The notes under the pieces: generated by a model
Seen by the model: only the letters and a program-made list of their open reading frames with translations
Told to the model about the DNA's origin: nothing
Databases searched by the model: none
In this document: piece after piece, positions 33,587 to 42,086 of the stretch
How the letters are laid out: every line of letters starts with the position of its first letter
Numbering within the stretch: position 1 is the first letter of the stretch
Made by a program: the position numbers and the translations under genes
From: Desulfomicrobium sp. ZS1
GTDB lineage: Bacteria > Desulfobacterota > Desulfovibrionia > Desulfovibrionales > Desulfomicrobiaceae
Assembly (NCBI RefSeq): GCF_024204645.1
Contig: NZ_CP100351.1
Coordinates: forward strand, 620,001-684,000
DNA length: 64,000 nucleotides
Reading direction: 5' to 3'

Positions 33587-34948
33587 ATGGATGAGGTGCT
33601 CAAGCACAAGACGGCAAATTGCTGGGACCGCTATGGGGCAAGCGATGATAGGGCAGGCATGGATTTGTTGGCCAATGAATTCCTGGACTTTCTGACCCGG
33701 TGCAAGACCGAGCGCGAAACCATCGCCTGGGTAGCGGAACAGGCCGCCTCCTGCGGATTTTCAAATGACTTGGGGCAGGATCTGGTCATCCTGCCCTTCC
33801 GCTCCAAGGCCGCGCTGCTGGCCCGGCGGGGAAAAAAGCCCCTGGCGGAGGGCCTGCGCCTGATCACGGCCCATGCCGACAGTCCGCATCTGGATTTGAA
33901 GCAGCATCCGCTGCATGAGGAATGTCGGGTCGCGCTGATGAAGACCCACTATTACGGCGGCCTCAAGAAGTACCAGTGGCTGGCCCGGCCCCTGGCTCTG
34001 CACGGCACCATCGTGGCCATGGACGGCCGGGTCATCCCGGTCTGCATCGGCGAGGACGAGACCGATCCCGTCTTCACGGTGCTCGATTTGCTGCCGCATC
34101 TGGCCCGCAAGCAACGCGAGGAGACCGTGGAGAAGGCTTTCGTGGCCGAAAAACTCAACATTGCCATCGGCCACGAACCGGCCGCCACCGACGAGGACGC
34201 CAAAGTCCGCCAGCGGGTCCTGGAGCTTCTTTTCGAGCGTTACGCCATCCGCGAGGAGGATCTCTACAGCGCCGAGCTGCAGATCGTACCCGCAGGCAAG
34301 GCCCGTTTCGTGGGCCTGGACCGGGCCCTGCTCGGTGGGTACGGTCAGGACGACCGCCTGTGCGTGTTCGCGGCATTCAAGGCCTTCATGGCCGTGCCGG
34401 CAGGGGAGCACACCCAGATTCTGCTCCTGTGGGACAAAGAGGAAATCGGGTCCGACGGTGCCACCGGCGCCAAATCCCGCTTCATGGAATACGCCCTGTC
34501 CGATATCATCGATGCCTGGGAGCCGGACACAAAGCTGCGTCACGTCCTCGGGCGGACCAAGGCCGTGTCCGCCGACGTGCACTGTCCCATGGACCCTGAT
34601 TATCAGGACGTGCACGACAAATATAACGCCTCCCTGCTGGGCTTTGGCCCCGTCTTTTCCAAGTTCACCGGCCACGGAGGCAAGTACGGAGCCAGCGAGG
34701 CCGACTGCGAATACGTGGCCTGGTTCAGAAAGTTGCTGGCAGCCGAGAACATCCCCTGGCAGATGGCCGAGATGGGCAAGGTGGACGAGGGTGGCGGCGG
34801 CACGGTGGCCAAGGAGCTGGCGATTTACGGCATGGAAATCATCGATTTCGGCCCCGGAGTCCTGTCCATGCACAGCCCCTTCGAGATCAGCTCCAAGGCC
34901 GACCTTTTGGCCACGGTGCAGGCCTACAACGCATTCTATCGCAGCTAG
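33587..34948 (+). CDS. M18 family aminopeptidase
   Basis: A 453-residue cytoplasmic zinc aminopeptidase of family M18 (aspartyl aminopeptidase type). Metal-ligand blocks are visible: ITAHADSPHLDLK, LLLWDKEEIGSDG and DVHCPMDPD, with the late block GHGGKYGASEADCEY. The C-terminal histidine lies in GPGVLSMHSPFE. Length fits the family. ATG 33587 has GGGAGG upstream; the upstream extension is not supported. It removes acidic or other N-terminal residues from peptides (family knowledge). The imperfect palindromic repeat 34950-35072 starts right after the stop. Confidence 0.93.
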   Translation: MDEVLKHKTANCWDRYGASDDRAGMDLLANEFLDFLTRCKTERETIAWVAEQAASCGFSNDLGQDLVILPFRSKAALLARRGKKPLAEGLRLITAHADSPHLDLKQHPLHEECRVALMKTHYYGGLKKYQWLARPLALHGTIVAMDGRVIPVCIGEDETDPVFTVLDLLPHLARKQREETVEKAFVAEKLNIAIGHEPAATDEDAKVRQRVLELLFERYAIREEDLYSAELQIVPAGKARFVGLDRALLGGYGQDDRLCVFAAFKAFMAVPAGEHTQILLLWDKEEIGSDGATGAKSRFMEYALSDIIDAWEPDTKLRHVLGRTKAVSADVHCPMDPDYQDVHDKYNASLLGFGPVFSKFTGHGGKYGASEADCEYVAWFRKLLAAENIPWQMAEMGKVDEGGGGTVAKELAIYGMEIIDFGPGVLSMHSPFEISSKADLLATVQAYNAFYRS

Positions 34949-34949
34949 C

Positions 34950-35072
34950 AGGCCGCCCAAAAATGGCAATCTGCTGCGTCAGCGAAAAAATCCAGACCAC
35001 TTATGTATGTCTAATACACCGCGCGTCCTGGTTTTTTTCGCTTCCTTGCATCTCACCATTTTTGAACGGCCT
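34950..35072. repeat. Long imperfect palindromic intergenic repeat
   Basis: A 123-bp imperfect palindrome. AGGCCG and, shortly after, CAAAAATGG on the left are mirrored by CCATTTTTG and CGGCCT on the right, with an AT-rich centre near 35000-35018. Elements of this form are scattered in deltaproteobacterial genomes (from general knowledge). It fills most of the gap between the M18 gene and selB. Confidence 0.65.
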
Positions 35073-35112
35073 GCGGATTTTGAATTTTTCAACAGTCAGC
35101 TAGGAGTTACGT

Positions 35113-37017
35113 ATGCCTGTCATCATGGGTACGGCCGGACATATAGATCACGGCAAGACGAGCCTCATCAAGGCGCTGACCGGCATCAACTGTGACCGGC
35201 TGGCCGAGGAGCAGAAGCGCGGCATCACCATCGAGCTGGGTTTCGCCTACCTGGACCTGACTCCGCAAATTCGCCTCGGCATCATCGACGTGCCCGGACA
35301 CGAGCGCTTTGTGAAGAACATGGTCTCCGGGGCGGCGGGCATTGATTTTGTACTGCTGGTGGTCGCCGCCGACGAGGGCATCATGCCTCAGACCCGCGAG
35401 CATCTGGAGATCTGTTCGCTCTTGGGTATCCGGGCCGGGCTGGTGGCTCTGACCAAGACGGACATGGTCGAAGAGGAGTGGCTTGAGTTGGTGCACGAGG
35501 AAGTGCAGACCTATCTGGCCGGCTCGTTTCTGGAGGACGCGCCCATTGTCCCGGTTTCGGCCCACACGGGGGCGGGGCTGGAAGAGTTGAAAGGCCATAT
35601 CGCGGAACTTTCTTCGACCTTTGCCCCTGACCGGCGCTCGGACCTGTTCCGTCTGCCCGTTGACCGTGTCTTCAGCATGAAAGGACACGGTACGGTGGTG
35701 ACCGGCACGTCCATTTCCGGAGCCCTGCGCCTGGGTGAGGAGATCGAGATCGTCCCGTCGGGGCACCGCTCCAAGGTGCGCGGTCTGCAGGTGCATGGCA
35801 CGGCCGCCGAAGTGGCCCACGCCGGCGAGCGTACCGCCGTCAACCTGTATGGTCTGGAGGTGGCGGAGCTTGAGCGCGGCGAGGTGCTGGCCCATCCCCA
35901 GACCCTTTTCCCCTCCCCGGTCTGGGACGTGGAGATGACGTGTCTGTCTTCCTCGCCCAACCCCTTGAAACACCGCACTGAAGTTCATTTTCACCACGGT
36001 TCGCGAGAGATTTTGGCCAAGCTCTTTTTCCTCGACCGCGACAAGCTCGAACCGGGCGAGACGGCGGTCTGCCAAGTCCGCTTTCCGCGTCCCCTGCCGG
36101 GCGTATTCGGGGACCGCTGCATCGTGCGATCCTTTTCGCCCCTGCAGACCGTGGCCGGCGGCCGGATCATCAACCCGCTGGGCCGCAAGGTTCGCCGTCA
36201 TTCCAAGGACATGGAGACTTTAAGCACTCTGGGGTCCATATCCGGTGAGGAGCTTTTGTTGGCGCAACTGCGCCTGGCCGGGCGCGGCGGCCTGACCGTG
36301 GCCGAACTGCGCATCATGACGGACATGGAGTCCAAGCTGCTGGATAAGACCCTGCAGATCCTGGGCGGCAAGCAATTGGCCTTCCAGTTCGACCGCGAGG
36401 ACAAGCGCTTTGTCGGTACGGACGTGCTCGACGGCCTGGCTGGGGACTGTTTGGCCTACCTTGGCGACTATCATCGCCGCGAACCCATGCGTCAGGGATT
36501 GTCGCGGGCCGAACTGATTTCGGGATTCGGGCGGGGCATGCATCCCAAGCTGGTGCACTTTCTGGTCGAGCGCCTGGTCAAGTCCGGCCAAGTGGTTCTC
36601 GAAGCCGACATCCTGCGTCTGCCGGGGCACGTGGTTTCCCTAGCCTCGGATCAGTCCGGACTGCGTACGCTGATGGAGACAGCCTATGTGCAGGCGGGAT
36701 TCATGCCGCCCACCACCAAGGCGTTTCTGGAGGAGAACGGGTTGACCGCCAAGGACGTGGCGCAGATGTATCGGCTGCTCATGGAAGAGGGCGTGCTCAT
36801 CAAGGTCAGCGAGGAGTTTTATTACGCCAAAACGGCCATGGACGAGATTGTCGTTCGCGTACGTGGCTTCTTCGAATCCAATCAGGAAATGGGTCCCCAG
36901 GATTTTCGCGATCTGACGGACCTGACGCGTAAGTTCGCCATCCCGGTGCTTGAATACCTGGACAAGGAAAAGATCACCATGCGTATTGGAGACAAGAGAC
37001 AGATTCGGAAGCGTTAA
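35113..37017 (+). CDS. selB: Selenocysteine-specific elongation factor SelB
   Basis: A 634-residue translation GTPase that brings selenocysteinyl-tRNA to in-frame UGA codons marked by a SECIS hairpin. The GTP-binding domain has GHIDHGKT (G1), the switch region [21 protein letters not shown] (G3) and TKTD (G4). Two beta-barrel domains follow, then C-terminal winged helices (about 380-634) that read the SECIS element. Length and order match SelB. selA, selC and selD are not in the window, and no in-frame UGA selenoprotein gene was found here. ATG 35113 has TAGGAG upstream. Confidence 0.95.
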   Translation: MPVIMGTAGHIDHGKTSLIKALTGINCDRLAEEQKRGITIELGFAYLDLTPQIRLGIIDVPGHERFVKNMVSGAAGIDFVLLVVAADEGIMPQTREHLEICSLLGIRAGLVALTKTDMVEEEWLELVHEEVQTYLAGSFLEDAPIVPVSAHTGAGLEELKGHIAELSSTFAPDRRSDLFRLPVDRVFSMKGHGTVVTGTSISGALRLGEEIEIVPSGHRSKVRGLQVHGTAAEVAHAGERTAVNLYGLEVAELERGEVLAHPQTLFPSPVWDVEMTCLSSSPNPLKHRTEVHFHHGSREILAKLFFLDRDKLEPGETAVCQVRFPRPLPGVFGDRCIVRSFSPLQTVAGGRIINPLGRKVRRHSKDMETLSTLGSISGEELLLAQLRLAGRGGLTVAELRIMTDMESKLLDKTLQILGGKQLAFQFDREDKRFVGTDVLDGLAGDCLAYLGDYHRREPMRQGLSRAELISGFGRGMHPKLVHFLVERLVKSGQVVLEADILRLPGHVVSLASDQSGLRTLMETAYVQAGFMPPTTKAFLEENGLTAKDVAQMYRLLMEEGVLIKVSEEFYYAKTAMDEIVVRVRGFFESNQEMGPQDFRDLTDLTRKFAIPVLEYLDKEKITMRIGDKRQIRKR

Positions 37018-37043
37018 CAGCCTGATTTTCCGTTTCTTTTATG

Positions 37044-37090
37044 AATGCACGAATTTCCGCGGCAGCGGGAGTTCGTGCATTTTGTTTTTT
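37044..37090 (+). terminator. Terminator of selB
   Basis: A 10-bp stem AATGCACGAA (37044-37053) / TTCGTGCATT (37072-37081), an 18-base loop and a T-rich tract to 37090, starting 27 bases past the selB stop. Confidence 0.75.
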
Positions 37091-37251
37091 GACTTTATCA
37101 GTTGGAAATTGATTTTGCGCGGTCATTTTGTGTTTTTCGTATTAGATAACAAAAACTGTGCGTCGTCCTTGCCTTGCATCCATAAATTGTGCAACTAGTA
37201 CAGTGTAAATCGCGGTTTTTCGTTCAATTTTTATCTCATAAGGAGAATAAG

Positions 37252-37587
37252 ATGGCTGGTAAATTTGAAATGTACAAGGACAAGGCTGGTGAGTTTCGTT
37301 TTCGTCTTAAAGCCGGGAATGGGCAGATCATACTTGGCAGTGAAGGCTACAAAGACAAAAGCGGATGTAAAAATGGGATTGAATCGGTTAAAAAGAATGC
37401 GGCTGATGAAGGGAGATTCAAAAAGATCGACACGAAATCCGGGAAATTTGCATTCAGTCTTCTTGCTGCAAATCATCAGGTCATCGGCACCAGTCAGCAG
37501 TATGAGACAGTGGCCTCAAGAGATAACGGGATTCAGTCCGTCATGACCAACGCTCCCGAGGCCGCAGTGGTGGAAGTTGAAGCATAG
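37252..37587 (+). CDS. YegP-like DUF1508 protein (two repeats)
   Basis: A 111-residue protein made of two copies of the short DUF1508 unit. Each has the pattern F.(MYKDKAGEFRFRLKA / TKSGKFAFSLLA)..N...I..S..Y......NGI.SV..NA. This is the YegP family, widespread and of unknown function. Start at ATG 37252 with AAGGAGAATAAG ahead. The 235-base upstream gap is AT-rich and likely holds the promoter. Base composition is lower in GC than that of its neighbours, which may point to transfer or simply to its lysine-rich content. Confidence 0.88.
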   Translation: MAGKFEMYKDKAGEFRFRLKAGNGQIILGSEGYKDKSGCKNGIESVKKNAADEGRFKKIDTKSGKFAFSLLAANHQVIGTSQQYETVASRDNGIQSVMTNAPEAAVVEVEA

Positions 37588-37612
37588 GCTGCGTTTGATT
37601 TTGCGTGAATCA

Positions 37613-38500
37613 GGGGGTGAGGAAAGAACGGTGAATGGTGCAGGGGGCGCGATGCTTGCCAGCAGGAGACATTTTTGGCGTGAAACGCGTTCCGTCGCGG
37701 GCCGGGCAATGTCTGCCGGAACTCCCTCGCGGGCCTCGTAATGCTTTCCGGCCTTGAGTTTTGGGCAAGGGACAGAGCGTTGTTCGCCAGACGGCCGGGA
37801 AGCAAACGATGCTTGGGCTCGGTCAAACAGCCGACAGCCCTTGCCCGGCCCGCGACGGAACGCTTGAGGTGGCGCGGAAGGGTGTGAGGAAAGATAGAGT
37901 TGAAAGGGGTGCAGGGGGTGAGCCCCCTGCCCGCCGGAGGTATGTTTTGGTCGGAAACGCGCTCCGTCGCGGGCCGGTCAATGTCTGCCGGAACTCCCTC
38001 GCGGGCCTCGTAATGCTTTCCGGCCTTGAGCTTTGGGCAGGGGACAGAGCGTTGTTCGCCAGACGGCCGGGAAGCAAACGATGCTTGGGCTCGGTCAAAC
38101 AGCCGACAGCCCTTGCCCGGCCCGCGACGGAATGCTTGAGATGGTGCGTGAAGGGTGTGAGGAAAGATAGAGTTGAAAGGGGTGCAGGGGGTGAGCCCCC
38201 TGCCCGCCGGAGGCATGTTTTGTTCGGAAACGCGCTCCGTCGCGGGCCGGGCAATGTCTGCCGGAACTCCCTCGCGGGCCTCGTAATGCTTTCCGGCCTT
38301 GAGTTTTGGGCAGGGGACAGAGCGTTGTTCGCCAGACGGCCGGGAAGCAAACGATGCTTGGGCTCGGTCAAACAGCCGACAGCCCTTGCCCGGCCCGCGA
38401 CGGAACGCTTGAGATGGTGCGTGAAGGTGGTGAGAAAGAAAACATGTGAATGGGGTGCAGGGGACGTGTCCCCGTGGGACGAGTCCCGCCCGCCGGAGGC
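37613..38500. repeat. Tandem array of about 273-bp repeats with internal inverted ends
   Basis: Three copies and part of a fourth, with corresponding points at 37613, 37881, 38154 and 38426 (steps of 268, 273 and 272). Each copy holds a 23-bp inverted pair (in copy 1, 37687-37709 and 37841-37863). Two of the copy junctions also hold a GC hairpin, GCAGGGGG/CCCCCTGC. Parts are shared with the 59271-59640 repeat. This array fills the 919-base gap between the YegP-like gene and hrpB. The ORF running through it is explained by the period of 3 x 91 bases. Confidence 0.85.
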
Positions 38501-38506
38501 ATTTCT

Positions 38507-40975
38507 TTATCTGGGCGTCATGGCCTTCTTGGTCTTGGCGGTGGGCATGGCTGTGGCCGGGTCTTCGGGCCAGGGGTGTTTGGGGTAGCGGCCTCGCATT
38601 TCGGCGCGCACCAGGGGGTAGGCGTTTTTCCAGAATGACGGCAGGTTGCGGGTGACTTGCAGCGGGCGTCCAGCCGGGGAGAGCAGGTGCAGGACCAAGG
38701 CGTAGCGTCCGTCAGCCAGGGTTGGCGTGGTGGCGCAGCCGAACATTTCCTGGAGTTTGACCGGGAGGGCGGGGCCGGATTCGAGGCTGTAGTCGATTCT
38801 GCGATGCGCCCCTGTCGGCACGGTCATGAATTCCGGGGCCTGGCGCTCCAGTTCCCGCAGTTTGTCCCATCCAACAAGCGCCTTGAGGGCTTGCAGCAGG
38901 TTGATCTTGCCTAGGTCTGCTTGTGATCGCGCGTCGGTTGCGAAAGGAGCAAGCCATTCATTGATGCTTTCGAGCAACGCCTGGTCAGACATGTCGGGCC
39001 AGGCTGGATCCAGGCCGCGCAGGAACCGAATCCGGTCCCGAAGGTTATTGCATTCCTCGCTCCAGTTCAGGCGCGAGAGGTCTTTTTGTCCCTGGAGCAG
39101 TGCCTCGGTCACGATTTGCGGATCGGCGGCCAGCTTTTCTTCCCGCACGCAGAGCGTATGAAGCATGGTTTTGCGCAGGCTGACGACCCGGTCCTTGAGC
39201 GGATCGAAGCGCACGTCGTTTTTTATTCGGAACAGCTTTTCGAAGTACGTGTGGAGTTCTTCCCAGGAAAGCGGGGCGGATTGCCAGATTTTGGCTCCGG
39301 CCGCGTCTCCGTCGAGATCGGCGATGGCCAGGAATTCGTGTCCGGCCAGGGTGCTCGGTCCGGGCCATACGGCCTTGCGGCCGCTGGTCAGGCGGTAGGT
39401 TCCGTCCTCCTGGCGGCGTGCGATGCGGTCTGGGTAGGCCAGGGCGGTGAGGATTCCGGCGGCCTCGGGGTCGGGTTGCTCCAGATTGATTGAGGCGAGC
39501 CGCGCGATCTGTTCCATGCTGGCGCGCAAGGTGTCTTTGCGTGATATGGAGTTGGGATGAATGCGCAGCGTGTCGCGCAAATCCGATGAGCCGCGCATGC
39601 TCCGGCCCGGTTCGCCGAGGATGGCGGCCAGGACGGCGGCGGTGGGACCGAGGCCGTGTTTTCTGGCGCTCAGCACCATGTGTCCCAGGCGCGGATGCAG
39701 GGGCAGGAGCGCCATTTCCCGTCCATGCTGCGTGATGCGGCCCTGGTCGTCCAGGGCTTCCAGGCTTTGCAGCACCTGCAGGGCGCTCCTGAAATGGCCC
39801 GGCGGGGGCGGCGTGAGCCAGGACAGCGTGCCAGGGTCGGTCGTGCCCCACAGGGCCAGGTCCAGCACCAGCGGAGCCAGATCCGCTTCCAGCATTTCCG
39901 GGGAGGGGAAGGGTTTGCGGCTGACCTCATCGGCCTGATCCCAGATCCGAAAACAGATGCCCGGTTCCGTGCGTCCGGCCCGGCCCCGGCGCTGGGTCAG
40001 GGTGGCCAGGGCGGCCGGTTCCGTGACCAGCACGGTCATGGAGCTCTTGGGGTCGAAGCGCGGTAGCCTTGACAGGCCGCTGTCGATGACGATGCGCACG
40101 CCTTCGATGGTCAGGGATGTCTCGGCGATGGCCGTGGCCAGGACGATCTTGCGCGTGCCGGGAACTGGCGGGGCGATGGCCTTGTCCTGCTCGGTCGCGG
40201 TCAAGGCGCCCAGCAGCGGGTGGATTTCGACTCCGTCTCCGGGGTTGTCGAGCAGTTCCGCCGTGCGCCTGATTTCGCGGGCTCCGGGCAGAAAGGCCAG
40301 GATGCTGCCATGCTCCGTGGCCAGGGCGTGGCGGATGGCGCGGGCCATGCTTTCTTCCAGGAAGCGTCCGGACACGCGCAGATAGCGGGTTTCCACGGCA
40401 TGAGGCTGGCCGGGACAGTTCAATATTGCGCACGGAGCAAGCAGATCGGCCACGGCTGCCGCATCCAGTGTGGCGGACATGACGATGAGGCGCAGGTCCG
40501 GACGTAGGGCGGCGCGGACCTCAAGGCACAGGGCCAGGCCCAGATCGGCTTGCAGGCTGCGTTCGTGGTATTCGTCGAAGATGACGCAGCCGTATCCCGA
40601 CAGTTCCGGATCGTGCTGCAGCATGCGGGTCAGGATGCCCTCGGTTACGACCTCGATCCGCGTGGCGCTTGAAACACGAATATCGAGGCGGGTGCGATAG
40701 CCCACCCGCTCACCGGCTTTTTCTCCCAGTAATCCGGCCATGTGGCGGGCAGCGGCGCGGGCGGCCAAGCGTCTGGGTTCGAGCATGAGAATCTTGTTTT
40801 TGCCTAGCCAAGCAGAGGCAAGCAGCGCCAGCGGGATGCGCGTGGTCTTGCCGCTGCCGGGCGGGGCATGCACCAGACACGCGGTCCCCGTGGTCAGGGT
40901 GTCCGCGAGCTCGGGCAGAATTGCATCGATTGGGAGAGGGGGCATGCAGGCCCGGTCACGCGAATTCGTCGACAT
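38507..40975 (-). CDS. hrpB: ATP-dependent helicase HrpB
   Basis: An 822-residue DEAH-box helicase of the HrpB family. Motif I is PPGSGKTT (about 40-47), motif II is DEYH, and SAT follows as motif III. The helicase C-terminal part has QRRGRAGRTEPG (motif VI). A helicase-associated domain and the HrpB C-terminal domain (ending near KHPWPEDP) complete the protein. Length is standard. The substrate is unknown for most HrpB proteins. ATG 40975 is 3 bases past the pgpA stop and no ribosome site is visible, which suggests translational coupling. The tandem repeat array begins right after its stop. Confidence 0.94.
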   Translation of the reverse strand: MSTNSRDRACMPPLPIDAILPELADTLTTGTACLVHAPPGSGKTTRIPLALLASAWLGKNKILMLEPRRLAARAAARHMAGLLGEKAGERVGYRTRLDIRVSSATRIEVVTEGILTRMLQHDPELSGYGCVIFDEYHERSLQADLGLALCLEVRAALRPDLRLIVMSATLDAAAVADLLAPCAILNCPGQPHAVETRYLRVSGRFLEESMARAIRHALATEHGSILAFLPGAREIRRTAELLDNPGDGVEIHPLLGALTATEQDKAIAPPVPGTRKIVLATAIAETSLTIEGVRIVIDSGLSRLPRFDPKSSMTVLVTEPAALATLTQRRGRAGRTEPGICFRIWDQADEVSRKPFPSPEMLEADLAPLVLDLALWGTTDPGTLSWLTPPPPGHFRSALQVLQSLEALDDQGRITQHGREMALLPLHPRLGHMVLSARKHGLGPTAAVLAAILGEPGRSMRGSSDLRDTLRIHPNSISRKDTLRASMEQIARLASINLEQPDPEAAGILTALAYPDRIARRQEDGTYRLTSGRKAVWPGPSTLAGHEFLAIADLDGDAAGAKIWQSAPLSWEELHTYFEKLFRIKNDVRFDPLKDRVVSLRKTMLHTLCVREEKLAADPQIVTEALLQGQKDLSRLNWSEECNNLRDRIRFLRGLDPAWPDMSDQALLESINEWLAPFATDARSQADLGKINLLQALKALVGWDKLRELERQAPEFMTVPTGAHRRIDYSLESGPALPVKLQEMFGCATTPTLADGRYALVLHLLSPAGRPLQVTRNLPSFWKNAYPLVRAEMRGRYPKHPWPEDPATAMPTAKTKKAMTPR

Positions 40976-40978
40976 GGA

Positions 40979-41467
40979 TCAGAAAAGGGCGCGGCATAAG
41001 AGAAGCGTCATCAGGGCATAAAGTCCCGCGAGCCCGTCATCGATCATGATGCCCCAGCCGCCGGGCAGCCAGCGCTCCGAAGCCCGCACCGGCCAAGGTT
41101 TGGTGATGTCGAAGAGACGGAAGAACAGAAAGGCCGGGATGATCCAGAGCGTGTCCGACACGGCCAGGGGCAGCAGGGTTATCCACTGGCCCCACAATTC
41201 GTCCACGACCACGCAGGAGGGGTCCTTGCAACACATGCTTTTTTCGGCCTTGCCTGCGCACCAACTGCCAAAGGGGAAGAGCAGCAGCAGAACCACAATG
41301 CGGCCCCAGATCGGTAGCGGCAGGAAGAGAAATGGCGCGAGAATCGCCGCGACCAGGGACCCCCAGGTTCCGGGCGCTTTTGGCATGCGTCCGGCCGCGC
41401 CGAGGGTGGCCAGATTGAGTGGCAGCGATTCGAGCCAGTTCCCTTTGCAGCTTGATTTATCGGGCAT
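40979..41467 (-). CDS. pgpA: Phosphatidylglycerophosphatase A
   Basis: A 162-residue inner-membrane phosphatase that removes the terminal phosphate of phosphatidylglycerophosphate in phosphatidylglycerol synthesis. The PgpA features are present: GRMPKAPGTWGS near the start, VVDELWGQW, FRLFDITKPWPV and GGWGIMIDDGLAG with the acidic pair. Several membrane helices lie between. The start is ATG 41467, with GGAG upstream; it overlaps the end of maf by 11 bases. A longer frame to 41560 runs into maf and is not supported. Confidence 0.9.
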   Translation of the reverse strand: MPDKSSCKGNWLESLPLNLATLGAAGRMPKAPGTWGSLVAAILAPFLFLPLPIWGRIVVLLLLFPFGSWCAGKAEKSMCCKDPSCVVVDELWGQWITLLPLAVSDTLWIIPAFLFFRLFDITKPWPVRASERWLPGGWGIMIDDGLAGLYALMTLLLCRALF

Positions 41468-42086
41468 GGGCCACTCCGATGGCTTCGATTTCAAGGAGGA
41501 AATCGAGGACCGAGCGCAGGGGCAGGCCGACAACATTGGTGTAGGAGCCCTGGACCTCATCGACCAAAAAAGCGCCGATGCCCTGGATGCCGTAGGCCCC
41601 GGCTTTGTCCATGGGTTCGCCGGTGGCGATGTAGGCCTGCAGCATGTCGCGGGAATTGTCCGCCATGTGGACCCGTGTGGTCACGGTGCGGCACAGGGAG
41701 ACGCCGTCGCCGTGGCGCAGCACGCAAAATCCGGTCATGACTTCATGCCAGCGGCCCGCAAGGGCGGTGAGCATGTTCAGCGCGTCAGCGGTGTCTTTGG
41801 GCTTGCCCAGGATGCTTGAATCCCGGACCACGATGGTGTCGGCGCTGACGATCACCTTATCCGGGTGTCTGGCCGCGATGTCCTGTCCCTTGATCCGGGC
41901 CATGCGGGCCGCGTAGTCCGCCGGGGCTTCGCCCGGTTCGGGTGCCGGTTCTTTCAAGGTGCTGGGCACGACCTCGAAGCCCAGTCCCTGTCCGGCCAGC
42001 AGGGCTTGCCTCCGGGGCGAGGCCGAGGCCAGGACCAGGGGCAGGAGGGCGCGAAACGGACCCTGCTTTGACAGGCCCGGGTTCAT
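41457..42086 (-). CDS. maf: Maf family nucleotide pyrophosphatase
   Basis: A 209-residue cytoplasmic house-cleaning enzyme that hydrolyses non-canonical or methylated nucleoside triphosphates. LASASPRRQALL near the N-terminus is the Maf signature. SADTIVV with the general base, LGKPKDT and AYGIQGIGA are the other conserved blocks. ATG 42086 overlaps the stop of the lpd-like gene by 4 bases (ATGA), and its own end overlaps pgpA by 11 bases, a tightly coupled operon. Confidence 0.93.
   Translation of the reverse strand: MNPGLSKQGPFRALLPLVLASASPRRQALLAGQGLGFEVVPSTLKEPAPEPGEAPADYAARMARIKGQDIAARHPDKVIVSADTIVVRDSSILGKPKDTADALNMLTALAGRWHEVMTGFCVLRHGDGVSLCRTVTTRVHMADNSRDMLQAYIATGEPMDKAGAYGIQGIGAFLVDEVQGSYTNVVGLPLRSVLDFLLEIEAIGVAHAR

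Noticed and set aside
37761-38588. 275-codon plus-strand ORF across the tandem repeats
   Set aside because: It exists because the repeat period is 273 bases. There is no ribosome site or family match, and its end is antisense to hrpB.
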